This document shows, in pieces, positions 18,759 through 27,375 of a stretch of 44,686 nucleotides of DNA. Each line of letters opens with the position of its first letter. Position 1 is the first letter of the stretch. Origin of the DNA: an uncultured Clostridium sp. (GTDB taxonomy: Bacteria > Bacillota > Clostridia > Peptostreptococcales > Peptostreptococcaceae); the NCBI GenBank assembly GCA_945871955.1, contig CAMBXR010000020.1, positions 1 to 44,686 on the forward strand, in the 5' to 3' direction. Both the position numbers and the translations under genes were made by a program. The notes under the pieces were generated by a model that did no database searches, had not been told where the DNA came from, and was given only the letters and a program-made list of their open reading frames with translations.

Positions 18759-19565
18759 TTATCTCCACCATAAACATGACTTCTCAGTAAACAACATTGA
18801 TGATCCAACTTTCACATATCCATATTTACCAGAGCTATTTTTCACTTTAATGTATTTCTTATTTCCCTTTTGATATAGTGCATAAATATATACTTTACTA
18901 CCTTTATTGATTATAAATGATTTCTTAGTTCCACTTTTACTTGTATATGCAGTTAAATTTTTAGCTGCTATATATTTATTTTTTCTCATATAGCTATCAG
19001 TATTTGCAGTATATTGATTATAAGCATTATATCCATTTATTTTTACTTTATCATAACAGCAAAAACATCCAATTGCCTTTGCAAAACTGCTATATCTTCC
19101 TAGCTCATATTCTTCAAATGTTATCATACCACTATTGGGATCATAGCTTTTTATTGTTGCATCTATATAATGCTTGTTTAATTTACATGTATTATTTTGA
19201 AATTTAAGTATTCTAGTTCCCCATGCACTATCTCCTGACCAGAAGAATACAATATCTAAACTCTTATCATATTTATTAAAATCATAAATTTTCACCTCAT
19301 ATCCACCATATTCTGGATAGTAATCTGAAGTTAATGTCTTAGTTGTCTTATTTACTTTTAATAACAACTTACTTCCAGATGCATAAACTTTAATGCTATC
19401 CTTATCTTTATCACCGTCTAAATCATATTTATATGTCTTTCCAATATCTAGTTTATACTTACAAGATGTTGCTGCATAGGAATTATTCACATTTCCTACA
19501 AATATACTTCCAATTACCATAGTTATTGTTAGTAATATAACACTAGCTTTTTTTAATAATTTCAT
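18759..19565 (-). CDS. Secreted protein with C-terminal SH3-like domain
   Basis: 268 residues with a classical signal peptide (KKASVILLTITMVIGS, likely cleavage after SYA near residue 31). The mature N-terminus has an Asp-rich loop DLDGDKDKDS resembling EF-hand or FG-GAP calcium loops. From about residue 200 a bacterial SH3-type fold is suggested (NLTAYTSKSGTKKSF, INKGSKVYIYAL, YIKVKNSSGKYGYVK), a domain that commonly binds peptidoglycan. Four cysteines lie in the middle and near the C-terminus. A wall-associated role is inferred; no catalytic motif is visible. A GGGGGG ribosome site precedes the ATG. Confidence 0.85.
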   Translation of the reverse strand: MKLLKKASVILLTITMVIGSIFVGNVNNSYAATSCKYKLDIGKTYKYDLDGDKDKDSIKVYASGSKLLLKVNKTTKTLTSDYYPEYGGYEVKIYDFNKYDKSLDIVFFWSGDSAWGTRILKFQNNTCKLNKHYIDATIKSYDPNSGMITFEEYELGRYSSFAKAIGCFCCYDKVKINGYNAYNQYTANTDSYMRKNKYIAAKNLTAYTSKSGTKKSFIINKGSKVYIYALYQKGNKKYIKVKNSSGKYGYVKVGSSMLFTEKSCLWWR

Positions 19566-19767
19566 ATTTTATCCCCCCTTATATAAAGTTTAGCATATTT
19601 ATATATAAAAAACTTTTTGTATAGTGCATAAATTCCTAAAATCATAATCTAAAGATATGACTTTATTTTTATAATATTTATCATCATCGTCCCATTTTAT
19701 AATTTTTATCATATAAATATAATAAGTAGAAGCTCTACTAAATTTTATCAACATGGAGTGTATTATT

Positions 19768-20622
19768 ATGTATAGAAATCGTGGTGACATATGTAATTCT
19801 TGTAATCTATATTCGAGTAAAGAATTAAAAAAAGAGAAAAGCTGTAAAGATAAAAAAGTTTATTGTCCTGGAAAAATGGATTCCTCACCTTGTCCTATGT
19901 ATATCATTCCTTTAAATTGTGGTGATTTTCAAATTTTTAATATTTTATGTTGCTCTATTGGGAAAACTGTGGGGTTAAAATTAGAGGGAAGCGACTGTAT
20001 ATTAAGACTAAAAATATGCCAAGTTAATCAATGTGCTGTTATGGGTACAACATCTTCACGTAAAGGTCCTATATATATTAGATTAAGTTCTATTCAATAT
20101 GTAGATTTAGGTAAAGAAATTTATGTTAACCCATTGTGTAACTTTGGTGGTGCTCAAGGTCCTACTGGTCCTCAAGGACCTCAAGGTGAAATGGGACCAC
20201 AAGGTCCTCAAGGTCCTGCTGGCCCTCAGGGTGCTCCTGGTCAAATGGGTCCTACTGGTCCTGCTGGCCCTCAGGGTGCTCCTGGTCAAATGGGTCCTAC
20301 TGGTCCTGCTGGCCCTCAAGGCTCTACTGGTCAAATGGGTCCTACTGGTCCTGCTGGTCCTCAGGGTGCTCCTGGTCAAATGGGTCCTCAAGGTCCTACT
20401 GGCCCTCAAGGCTCTACTGGTCAAATGGGTCCTCAAGGTCCTACTGGCCCTCAAGGCTCTACTGGTCAAATGGGTCCTACTGGTCCTGCTGGCCCTCAAG
20501 GCTCTACTGGTCAAATGGGTTCTCAAGGTCCTGCTGGTCAAACAGGTCCTTCTGGTTATTTTACTCCTCCTTTAATACCAGAAAAGGAATATAAAAAGAA
20601 AAAATATTCTTCTAGAAAATAA
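19768..20622 (+). CDS. Collagen-like protein with Cys-rich N-terminal domain
   Basis: 284 residues. The start is placed at ATG 19768 because GGAGTG precedes it at good spacing; the in-frame ATG 15 bases upstream has none. Residues 1-127 form a globular domain with 13 cysteines (CNSC, CCSIG and others). About 45 uninterrupted Gly-X-Y triplets follow ([18 protein letters not shown]), then a short basic tail rich in Lys and Tyr. Bacterial collagen-like proteins of spore-formers build hair-like exosporium filaments, and the Lys/Cys-rich ends would suit cross-linking. No signal peptide, sortase motif or membrane anchor is present, which fits assembly from the mother cell. Spore location is an inference. 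Confidence 0.9.
   Translation: MYRNRGDICNSCNLYSSKELKKEKSCKDKKVYCPGKMDSSPCPMYIIPLNCGDFQIFNILCCSIGKTVGLKLEGSDCILRLKICQVNQCAVMGTTSSRKGPIYIRLSSIQYVDLGKEIYVNPLCNFGGAQGPTGPQGPQGEMGPQGPQGPAGPQGAPGQMGPTGPAGPQGAPGQMGPTGPAGPQGSTGQMGPTGPAGPQGAPGQMGPQGPTGPQGSTGQMGPQGPTGPQGSTGQMGPTGPAGPQGSTGQMGSQGPAGQTGPSGYFTPPLIPEKEYKKKKYSSRK
20203..20517 (+). repeat. Seven tandem 45-bp repeats encoding collagen pentatriplets
   Basis: Seven successive 15-residue units of the form GPx-GPx-GPQ-Gxx-GQM, varying at Q/T, A/T and AP/ST. DNA identity between units is high, with synonymous patches shared in blocks. Such arrays change copy number by slippage or recombination and give length alleles. Confidence 0.9.
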
Positions 20623-20624
20623 TA

Positions 20625-20676
20625 AAAAAAGATGTCTCAAAATGATTTTAATCATATAAAGAGACATCTCTTTTTT
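20625..20676. terminator. Bipartite terminator after the collagen-like gene
   Basis: Outer arms GATGTCTC and GAGACATC enclose an inner AATGATT/AATCAT stem, with A and T runs on both sides, so it works in either direction. It resembles the hairpin at 36085-36130. Confidence 0.85.
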
Positions 20677-20743
20677 CTATTTTATACTCTCACCAAGTTT
20701 TCTTATCTTCTCTATCAATTACTTTTTACCTTACCCCTAATAA

Positions 20744-21535
20744 TTATTTTCCTGCAACCACCATAAACATAGGTGTTGCTTCATATTTTAACTGTTCCAT
20801 CTCATCCCAAACTAAATTATTAATATTACTATCTATTGCAATAATATTAAGACCAAACTTAGGTAAGTTTTCAACATCCCATTGAGGTCTTATATTTTTT
20901 GACATAGGTAGATTATATGCTACTTCTAATAGACCTATCTCATCTATAGAATGATCTGATTTAAATCCATACTTAGATTCAAATCTTTTATCTGAAAGTT
21001 GTTTTTTAGATTTACTTTCTTCATCATATATAAATGTGTACCAATTAGCATCAAAATAAATCATTCTGCCATCTTTTTTTAAAACCCTTTTGCACTCTTT
21101 AAAAAATTGCTCTGGATTTTTTAAATTCCAAGTTACATTCCTACTTATTATTAAATCAAAAGTATTATCTTCAAATTCTAAGTTATGAACATCCATACAT
21201 TTTAAGTTTAATTTGACATTGTACTTTTTAGCATTTTCACTTGCTTGTTGCAACATTTCCTCTGTTATATCAACACCTGTGACATCATGGCCATCTTCTG
21301 CCATAATTATAGAAAATTCCCCCGGTCCACATCCTATATCTAAAACCTTCAACACATCTTTTTTAGGAGAATTGTTTAATATTATATGTTTCCATACATT
21401 ATGCTTATAAGATTCTAGTTCTGCTTTATTTTGATATGAATAAGAAAGTGCTCTTTTACCCCAATAGTTTTTTATTATTTTCACATCATCTGTTTTATTG
21501 CCACAGTAAATTTGAGTATTCATTTTCAATTCCAT
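20744..21535 (-). CDS. Class I SAM-dependent methyltransferase
   Basis: 263 residues. Motif I is VLDIGCGPGEFSII near residue 63, the acidic ribose contact is VTGVDITEEML, and motif II/III are FDLIISRNVTWNL and CKRVLKKDGRMIYFD. This is the Methyltransf_11/25 type used on small molecules (UbiE-like). Nothing in the sequence fixes the substrate. The ATG at 21535 has AGGGGAG about ten bases upstream. The gene stands alone, with terminators on both sides. Confidence 0.9.
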   Translation of the reverse strand: MELKMNTQIYCGNKTDDVKIIKNYWGKRALSYSYQNKAELESYKHNVWKHIILNNSPKKDVLKVLDIGCGPGEFSIIMAEDGHDVTGVDITEEMLQQASENAKKYNVKLNLKCMDVHNLEFEDNTFDLIISRNVTWNLKNPEQFFKECKRVLKKDGRMIYFDANWYTFIYDEESKSKKQLSDKRFESKYGFKSDHSIDEIGLLEVAYNLPMSKNIRPQWDVENLPKFGLNIIAIDSNINNLVWDEMEQLKYEATPMFMVVAGK

Positions 21536-21582
21536 AATACGTTATCTCCCCTTATTATTAAACTAATATTTTCCTATACAAC

Positions 21583-21627
21583 AAAAAAACATGAAGTCAC
21601 TTAGTCTCAGACTAATATACCTTCATG
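21583..21627 (-). terminator. Terminator upstream of the methyltransferase gene
   Basis: Outer arms CATGAAG/CTTCATG and inner arms TTAGTCT/AGACTAA form a strong two-part stem, with seven T residues after it on the minus strand. It lies 27 bases past the end of a decayed open frame (21654-21836) and about 50 bases before the methyltransferase start. Confidence 0.75.
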
Positions 21628-21653
21628 GCTCATATTTTCAATATATTATTTAT

Positions 21654-21836
21654 TTAGATTGTAGCAGATTTACTTTCTATGTCAAATATATATCCTATCT
21701 TCTTTAAATATTTCAAAATAATTTTACTTTTTTCATATCTTCTACACTTACTCATATCACTATTATACAAAAGTTTATAACAACTTTGGAGATAATATAA
21801 TGTCCTTGCAAGTAAAAAATATGCAACTCCTTTATA
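21654..21836 (-). pseudogene. Possible gene remnant ending at a terminator
   Basis: An open frame of 60 codons with no usable start codon at its 5' end reads ARTLYYLQSCYKLLYN, then an internal Met, and ends KKIGYIFDIESKSATI. It is followed at normal distance by a rho-independent terminator, which is what the tail of a once-intact gene should look like. No family is recognised. In such AT-rich DNA a 60-codon chance frame is possible. Confidence 0.3.
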
Positions 21837-21853
21837 TTACTTCTATTTATATA

Positions 21854-21918
21854 TTGACAGTTTTTAATTAAAGTTATAATATCAATAAGATGTAGTTTTT
21901 TGATATTAAAAAAACTAC
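21854..21918 (+). promoter_or_regulatory. prfC promoter with 5' stem-loop
   Basis: TTGACA (21854-21859) and TATAAT (21875-21880) are both perfect sigma-A hexamers, though the spacer is only 15 bases. A stem of GTAGTTTTTT and its complement (21892-21901, 21909-21918) follows about 12 bases later, so it would sit at the very 5' end of the message, 75 bases before the ATG. It lacks a T run. Confidence 0.55.
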
Positions 21919-21994
21919 GTACATTTTAAAACTGCTAATAAATATATTTTTTATATTTGTATAATCATAAATTTAAAATAAAGGATGATAAAAA

Positions 21995-23593
21995 ATGACA
22001 GAACAAAATTTAAGCTTAATGGAAGAGGTTAAAAGAAGAAGAACCTTCGCAATTATTTCCCATCCCGATGCAGGAAAAACTACATTAACTGAAAAGTTTC
22101 TATTATATGGTGGAGCTATTCGTGAAGCTGGATCAGTTAAATCAAGAAGATCTCAAAAACATGCAGTTTCTGACTGGATGGAAATTGAAAAACAAAGAGG
22201 TATCTCTGTTGCATCAAGTGTTCTTCAATTTGAATATAATAACTTTTGTATAAATATTCTTGATACTCCTGGACATCAAGATTTCAGTGAAGATACTTAT
22301 AGAACTCTTATGGCTGCAGATAGTGCCGTAATGGTTATCGACTCTGCTAAAGGGGTTGAGGATCAAACAAAGAAATTATTCCATGTTTGTAAAATGAGAG
22401 GAATTCCAATATTCACTTTCATCAATAAAATGGACCGTCAAGGAAAAGACCCATTTGAATTACTTGAAGATATTGAAAATGTACTTGGAATTCGTTCTTG
22501 TCCAGTAAACTGGCCAATAGGTTCTGGTAAAGAATTCAAAGGTGTATTTAACCGTCATAAAAACCAAGTTGAAGTATTTGATGATGGTAACCACGGACAA
22601 TCTATTGCAAATTGCGTAACTGGAGAACCATCTGATGAGAAATTTACTGATTTATTAGGTAGCGCTCTTCATGAAAAATTACTAGAAGATATTGAACTTT
22701 TAGATATAGCTGGTGATAACTTTGATTTAGAATCAATATTAAAAGGTGAATTAACACCAGTATTCTTCGGAAGTGCCCTTACTAACTTCGGTGTTGAACC
22801 ATTCTTAGAATCATTCTTAGATATAACAACACCACCAACTGCTCGTAACAGTAACTTAGGTGAAGTTGACCCTAATTCAGATAACTTCTCTGGGTTTATA
22901 TTTAAAATCCAAGCTAATATGGATAAAAACCACAGAGATAGAATTGCTTTCTTAAGAATTTGCTCTGGTAAATTCGAAAAGGGTATGACTGTAAATCACG
23001 TTCAAAGAGGTAAAAAGATTAAACTTTCTCAACCTCAACAATTCGTTGCTCAAGACCGTGTTATGATTGAATCAGCATATCCAGGGGATATAATAGGTAT
23101 CCATGACCCAGGAATATTCAACATTGGTGATACTTTAAGTGAGAAAAAAGGAAATCTTGAGTACACTGGTATACCACAATTTGCGCCTGAACATTTTATG
23201 AAAGTATCTACAAAAAATGCTCTTAAGAGAAAGCAATTTGTAAAAGGTGTTACTCAATTATCAGAAGAAGGTGCTATACAAGTATTCAAACAACCTAATG
23301 GTGGTATGGAAGAGCTTATCGTTGGAGTTGTTGGTGTACTTCAATTCGAAGTTTTAGAATATCGTCTAAAACAAGAATATGGTGTTGATATAATGATGTA
23401 CCCACTACCTTACTCTCATGTACGTTGGGTTGAAAATGATCTTTCTAAATTTGGTAAACTTTCAATGCCAATGGATACATTACTAGTTGAGGATAAAAAT
23501 AGAAATCCAGTAGTATTATTCGGTAACGAATGGTCTATTAGAACTCTACTTGAAAGAAATGAAGGATTAGAAGTAAGAGAAACTTCTATATAA
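21995..23593 (+). CDS. prfC: Peptide chain release factor 3
   Basis: 532 residues, the normal length for RF3, the GTPase that removes RF1 and RF2 from the ribosome after peptide release. G1 is HPDAGKTT at 23-30, the G2 region is RGISVASSV, G3 is DTPGHQDFS and G4 is NKMDRQGKDP. The RF3-specific start RRRTFAIISHPD and the C-terminal domain (MMYPLPYSHVRWVE) are present. Codon use is more regular than in neighbours, consistent with steady expression. The ribosome site is AAAGGATG. It is monocistronic, with its own promoter and terminator. Confidence 0.97.
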   Translation: MTEQNLSLMEEVKRRRTFAIISHPDAGKTTLTEKFLLYGGAIREAGSVKSRRSQKHAVSDWMEIEKQRGISVASSVLQFEYNNFCINILDTPGHQDFSEDTYRTLMAADSAVMVIDSAKGVEDQTKKLFHVCKMRGIPIFTFINKMDRQGKDPFELLEDIENVLGIRSCPVNWPIGSGKEFKGVFNRHKNQVEVFDDGNHGQSIANCVTGEPSDEKFTDLLGSALHEKLLEDIELLDIAGDNFDLESILKGELTPVFFGSALTNFGVEPFLESFLDITTPPTARNSNLGEVDPNSDNFSGFIFKIQANMDKNHRDRIAFLRICSGKFEKGMTVNHVQRGKKIKLSQPQQFVAQDRVMIESAYPGDIIGIHDPGIFNIGDTLSEKKGNLEYTGIPQFAPEHFMKVSTKNALKRKQFVKGVTQLSEEGAIQVFKQPNGGMEELIVGVVGVLQFEVLEYRLKQEYGVDIMMYPLPYSHVRWVENDLSKFGKLSMPMDTLLVEDKNRNPVVLFGNEWSIRTLLERNEGLEVRETSI

Positions 23594-23612
23594 TATAGAT
23601 TTTGTATAAAAT

Positions 23613-23640
23613 AAAGCTAGTCTTATGACTAGCTTTTATT
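23613..23640. terminator. Bidirectional terminator after prfC
   Basis: AAAGCTAGTC pairs with GACTAGCTTT around a 4-base loop, with T-rich flanks on both strands. The converging 91-residue gene ends a few bases away. Confidence 0.85.
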
Positions 23641-23645
23641 TTATA

Positions 23646-23921
23646 TTATTTTACTTCTATAATATAAGCACTTGTTTGTGGTGGTATACTCATAGTCATT
23701 ACATTGGAATGATATGCTATAACAAAGTCACCTACTTTCAAATCGTCAACGGTAATTTCATTGTACTCACAATTTAGAATTAAAGTTTCATTACCTACAA
23801 CTAGTCTTGTAAAAGTATATATATCCTTTGGGTCTTGTCCTATGGTAATTAGTTTATATATACCATCGCTACTGTCCATTATTTCCACAATCACTCCTAT
23901 TTTATAAGAACAACATTTCAT
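23646..23921 (-). CDS. Small protein of unknown function
   Basis: 91 residues. The sequence predicts a compact beta-barrel-like chain: alternating hydrophobic strands (KIGVIVEIM, ETLILNC, DFVIAYHS, SAYIIEV), a C-C pair at the N-terminus (MKCCSYK) and a conserved-looking SIPPQT turn. No signal peptide or membrane segment is seen. A GGGGG-rich ribosome site precedes the ATG. An OB-fold is a guess; no family is recognised. It stands alone between prfC and the telA pair. Confidence 0.7.
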   Translation of the reverse strand: MKCCSYKIGVIVEIMDSSDGIYKLITIGQDPKDIYTFTRLVVGNETLILNCEYNEITVDDLKVGDFVIAYHSNVMTMSIPPQTSAYIIEVK

Positions 23922-24035
23922 TTTTGTATCCCCCTAAGTAATTATTTTTTAGTTTATTATACTCTAATCTTTTTATATGGTTACTATAAGAAATTATATA
24001 TGTTTAACCTTTCAATGGTTGTTTTTTTATATATG

Positions 24036-24076
24036 TAAAAATAGCTATTAAAGTTTAATTAGTAACTTTAATAGCT
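24036..24076 (-). terminator. Terminator after telA
   Basis: AGCTATTAAAGTT pairs with AACTTTAATAGCT around an 8-base loop, followed by ATTTTTA on the minus strand. Confidence 0.8.
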
Positions 24077-24113
24077 TTATTGAAATCTTCTTATTAATTT
24101 TTTAATGTAGAGT

Positions 24114-25262
24114 TTACTTATATTTAAAATTTATAAGCTTATCTTTTAATTGTTCTTCAATTTTTCTTAATTCTATTTCAGCTTCCCTACGCTTTTGACG
24201 TCCTTCTGTTTGTATATTAAGTATTTCATCAAGAGTTGAAATCAGTGATTCATTAGTAGCTTTAAGTGTTTCAATATCAACTATACCTCTTTCAGATTCT
24301 TTGGCAGTTTCTATAGTTGAAGTTTTTAATATTTCTGCATTTTTACGTAAAAGTTCATTTGTCATATCTGTTACTTCCCTTTGAACCCTAGCAGCATCAG
24401 TGGCATGAGCAACTCCCAGTGATAAAACCATTTGATTTTTCCAAAGCGGAATAGTATTTATAATTGTAGATTGTATTTTTTCAACCATCAAGGAATCATT
24501 ATTTTGAATTAATCGAATTTGAGGAGCCATTTGTAAAGAAATCATTTTAGTTAACTCTAAATCATGAATTTTCTTTTCAAAACGATTACAAAGAGCAACA
24601 AAATCATTTAATTCTTGAGCATCCTGAGGATTGCCACTTTTACTTGCCTTTTCTTTCAATTTAGGTATTTCTTCACTTTCTAGCTTCTGAAGTTTCTTTT
24701 TGCCTGCTAAGATATACATATAAAGCTCTTTAAAATATACTTTATTTATTTCATACATCTTATCTAGCATAGCTATATCTTTTAAAAGCTGTATTTGATG
24801 CTTTTCAAGAACATTACACATATTATTTATATTACTTTCTACATTTTCATAATTTATTTTCATTTGAGAAATCTTATCTTTGCCTTTTTTAAAGAAACCA
24901 AAAATTCCTTTTTTATCTTCAGAGTCTTCAAAATTCTTTAACTCACTAACTACACTAGATAATATCTCACCTATTTCACCTAAATCTTTAGTTCTTACAT
25001 CATTTAATGCTGATTGTGAAAAATCAGAAATTTTCTTTTGAGCACCTACACCATATTGTAAAATAGAATTTGAATTGCTTATCTCTATTTTATCTACAAA
25101 TTGATCTACCATTTTCTTTTCTTCTTCTGTCAGCTGTATTTCATCAATTATTTCTTCTTCTACTTTTTCTTTTATTGTTACATCAGAAACCTCTTCCCCA
25201 AATGGTTGAAAAGTTAGTTCTGGTTTTATATCAGTATACTTTTCTTTGAATTCATCACCCAT
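24114..25262 (-). CDS. Toxic anion resistance protein, TelA/KlaA family
   Basis: 382 residues, soluble, mostly alpha-helical with long coiled-coil stretches and family signatures (LKDIAMLDKMYEIN, KELYMYILAGKKKL, SLGVAHATDAARVQREVTD). TelA-family proteins are linked to resistance to tellurite and other stresses, to colicin and phage tolerance, and in Firmicutes (YaaN) to antimicrobial tolerance; the mechanism is unsettled. It lies downstream of an XpaC-like gene in the same direction, the arrangement found in Bacillus (xpaC-yaaN), so the two probably act together. A GGGAGG site precedes the ATG. Confidence 0.9.
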   Translation of the reverse strand: MGDEFKEKYTDIKPELTFQPFGEEVSDVTIKEKVEEEIIDEIQLTEEEKKMVDQFVDKIEISNSNSILQYGVGAQKKISDFSQSALNDVRTKDLGEIGEILSSVVSELKNFEDSEDKKGIFGFFKKGKDKISQMKINYENVESNINNMCNVLEKHQIQLLKDIAMLDKMYEINKVYFKELYMYILAGKKKLQKLESEEIPKLKEKASKSGNPQDAQELNDFVALCNRFEKKIHDLELTKMISLQMAPQIRLIQNNDSLMVEKIQSTIINTIPLWKNQMVLSLGVAHATDAARVQREVTDMTNELLRKNAEILKTSTIETAKESERGIVDIETLKATNESLISTLDEILNIQTEGRQKRREAEIELRKIEEQLKDKLINFKYK

Positions 25263-25314
25263 TTTTTATGCCTCCCTTTTGTTTATAACTTACTTTTTAA
25301 AATTCCCTTCGTTC

Positions 25315-25358
25315 ATATCGTCAACGATATATCCTCGTTACCACTTCGGATAAATCCG
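25315..25358. repeat. Structured GC-enriched element between xpaC and telA
   Basis: Two small hairpins (ATATCGT/ACGATAT and CGGAT/ATCCG) lie within about 45 bases rich in CG dinucleotides, unlike the surrounding AT-rich spacers. The first base of the second hairpin stem on the minus strand directly follows the xpaC stop. It may be a dispersed intergenic repeat or an mRNA-processing element. Confidence 0.45.
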
Positions 25359-26498
25359 TTACTTAAAATCTTCTTCTGATAACCCTTCTTGTTTAAATAA
25401 TGTTTTAAGAACAGAAATATCTGTAGAAATATCTAAAGCAACGTCTTCAAATAAATCATCTAATAAATTTTCAAAAGCCTTATTAATAAGCTCAATACTC
25501 TTTTCAATTTCACTTTTAGCATTTTTTATATTATCACCTTGAACTACTTGATTATTTAATTCTTCATATGAATTAATTAACTTTATAGTAATTGGCAGAT
25601 AATGATTTATAAATTTATTAACTTCTTGTGCTTTTTGAGGATTTTTTTCAACCTGATTAAGTATTTGCTGCGAAATATTTCCTAATTTATCTAAGTTTGT
25701 AGCTATGTCTTCTCTATAAAGATTATTTCTTACAGTTTTTATTTGTTCAATATAATCTTTTCCTATTTTAATTGTTGATTCCACTTCTCTTTTTGATGAA
25801 TTATCTACTTCTTCTTTTAATTTTTTCTTATTACTTTCTTTAGCTATTTGTTGTTTTTTTAAACTTAAATAGTCACCATAGACTTCATCATTTAACATAA
25901 AATAAGTTTTTTCTTCATCTATATGTCCTTGTAAAAACATGCCTGAATCAATCATTTTACTTAAATCTTTAATTAGAAAACGCTCTTTTTCTTTAGCAAA
26001 TTTCGCTAATTCTTCAATAGAGATATAAGTATTGTTATCAATAACTCTTACATACTTCTTAAAACGTTTTACTCTTTTTCTTAAACTTATTCCTTTTAAT
26101 AATAAACCTAAGCTTACTAGGAAGAATAAAAATAAAACTACAAAAAGAATATTGCCGCCTATAAGAAGACTGCTAAAGAATATCTTCACCACAGAAAATG
26201 CCAACACTGAAATACCATAAATTCCAATACCAATGGAACCAAATACTATGCAAAGTATTCCTGATACACTTCCTGGTGGTCTTTTATTAATGTACATTGA
26301 TATATCATTTTTAGTTTTTTTATTTAAACCCATATATTTTTGACCATACTCTTCAAACTTGGATTTAAATTGATTTATGGTGTCCTCAGTTTTATAGTTA
26401 ATATCTCTTTTCAAGTTAGCAACATCTATTGCTTTAAGTGCATTGCTAACTGTATACATAATCTGATCTTCTAAATTAGAAAAGTCCTTTTTGTTCAT
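25359..26498 (-). CDS. xpaC: XpaC-like membrane protein
   Basis: 379 residues. The N-terminal region (VSNALKAIDVANLKRDIN) precedes a hydrophobic hairpin of two to three helices at about 75-140 with a basic exit (KGISLRKRVKRFKKYV). A long cytoplasmic helical region follows. This is the layout of the 5-bromo-4-chloroindolyl phosphate hydrolysis protein XpaC family; the name comes from a dye phenotype and no hydrolase motif is visible. Pairing with telA supports the call. A GGAGG site precedes the ATG. The family's true role, perhaps envelope-stress tolerance with TelA, is not established. Confidence 0.8.
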   Translation of the reverse strand: MNKKDFSNLEDQIMYTVSNALKAIDVANLKRDINYKTEDTINQFKSKFEEYGQKYMGLNKKTKNDISMYINKRPPGSVSGILCIVFGSIGIGIYGISVLAFSVVKIFFSSLLIGGNILFVVLFLFFLVSLGLLLKGISLRKRVKRFKKYVRVIDNNTYISIEELAKFAKEKERFLIKDLSKMIDSGMFLQGHIDEEKTYFMLNDEVYGDYLSLKKQQIAKESNKKKLKEEVDNSSKREVESTIKIGKDYIEQIKTVRNNLYREDIATNLDKLGNISQQILNQVEKNPQKAQEVNKFINHYLPITIKLINSYEELNNQVVQGDNIKNAKSEIEKSIELINKAFENLLDDLFEDVALDISTDISVLKTLFKQEGLSEEDFK

Positions 26499-26629
26499 TA
26501 ATATTGCCTCCGGATTATTTTTCTTATTATTAACATAAATCTAGATATATACTATACCTTTATTATAATATTTTAAGTTTATTATATATTATAATTTAGC
26601 TAATTGTAACTTATAACCTAAAAATACTT

Positions 26630-26735
26630 TTGAAGTCTTACATGTTAGCAAGTACATCTTCTATTTCCTTAATTTTAATAAACTCCTTTATGTAAAACTT
26701 TTATACAGTAATATTATATGCATGTTTGATTTTAG
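26630..26735 (-). pseudogene. Decayed second copy of the 77-residue gene
   Basis: Conceptual translation on the minus strand gives FYIKEFIKIKEIEDVLAN followed by Met, aligning with VYIKESMKVKEMGEVLTN and Met in the intact protein at 27376-27609. Two in-frame stops replace the residues equivalent to Gln before VY and Glu after NM, and small indels are present upstream. DNA similarity is also plain. It lies just beyond the terminator of the intact operon. Confidence 0.7.
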
Positions 26736-26741
26736 TAAATT

Positions 26742-26787
26742 AAAAAGTGTAGTTACTAATTAATAAGTTCTAGTAACTACACTTTTT
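26742..26787. terminator. Terminator of the hsdR-HEPN operon
   Basis: Perfect 17-base arms (AAAAAGTGTAGTTACTA and complement) around a 12-base loop have A and T runs at both ends, about 54 bases past the HEPN stop. Confidence 0.88.
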
Positions 26788-26840
26788 CTAATATATATAC
26801 TTTCAATTATGTTTATATTATATAAATCGAATTGTTATTT

Positions 26841-27374
26841 TTAATCTCCTTTTGTAATACTTAATTGATCTTCAACTTCCAAAATAATCTTCTTTGCTCT
26901 CTTACTCAATTCTAGACTATCTTCTACTAGTCTATTGATATTAAGTAAAACTTCAAATCCCATATCTATCATTTCTTCAGAATAAAATCTATTTTCAACT
27001 GGATATCTATCTAATATATATTTACTATCTAAAAGCTTCAATGTGTTATAATCTAATTCATTTAGTTTACTAGGCAAATCTTCTTTTATAGCATCATAAA
27101 TAACACGAGTTTCATGAACAGGAACTTCTAATCCATATTTCCTTATTATTAAAGATTTTAAAATCCTCTCTATAGCTCCATGAATCAACTCTAACTGTCT
27201 TGGATATGATATTCCTACTTTGTTTGCTAATATTGCATCCCTCATCATAACATTAGAATCAGCCTTCCAATGCTTGTACATTTCCTTATTAATGCTATTT
27301 GGCTTAAATACTTTTACTTTAGTAGATTTATTTGTTCTACATTCTAAGGTAAATCTGTCTCTAATATCATTCAT
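26841..27374 (-). CDS. HEPN-like helical protein
   Basis: 177 residues, all-helical. The segment LIHGAIERILKSLIIRKYG is characteristic of the first long helix pair of HEPN proteins, and the later LDRYP and YSEEMIDMGFEVLLNINRLVE resemble the second pair. HEPN proteins are RNases or RNA-binding partners in toxin-antitoxin and defence systems. A clear R-x4-6-H active motif in the last helices is not visible, so catalysis is doubtful. It starts 1 base after the 77-residue gene, the spacing of a two-gene module, and ends the hsdR operon. Confidence 0.7.
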   Translation of the reverse strand: MNDIRDRFTLECRTNKSTKVKVFKPNSINKEMYKHWKADSNVMMRDAILANKVGISYPRQLELIHGAIERILKSLIIRKYGLEVPVHETRVIYDAIKEDLPSKLNELDYNTLKLLDSKYILDRYPVENRFYSEEMIDMGFEVLLNINRLVEDSLELSKRAKKIILEVEDQLSITKGD

Positions 27375-27375
27375 A

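Noticed and set aside
19599-19790. Leftward 63-codon open frame upstream of the collagen-like gene
   Set aside because: It overlaps the start of the collagen-like gene, lacks a ribosome site, and covers the spacer that must hold that gene's promoter.
20203-20517. CRISPR-like array
   Set aside because: The regular 45-bp repeats are contiguous with no unique spacers and are fully coding.
20107-20575. Long open frames on both strands within the collagen repeat
   Set aside because: They are by-products of the 45-bp repeats; their Leu/Val or Thr/Arg/Ser monotony is the collagen triplet code read out of frame.
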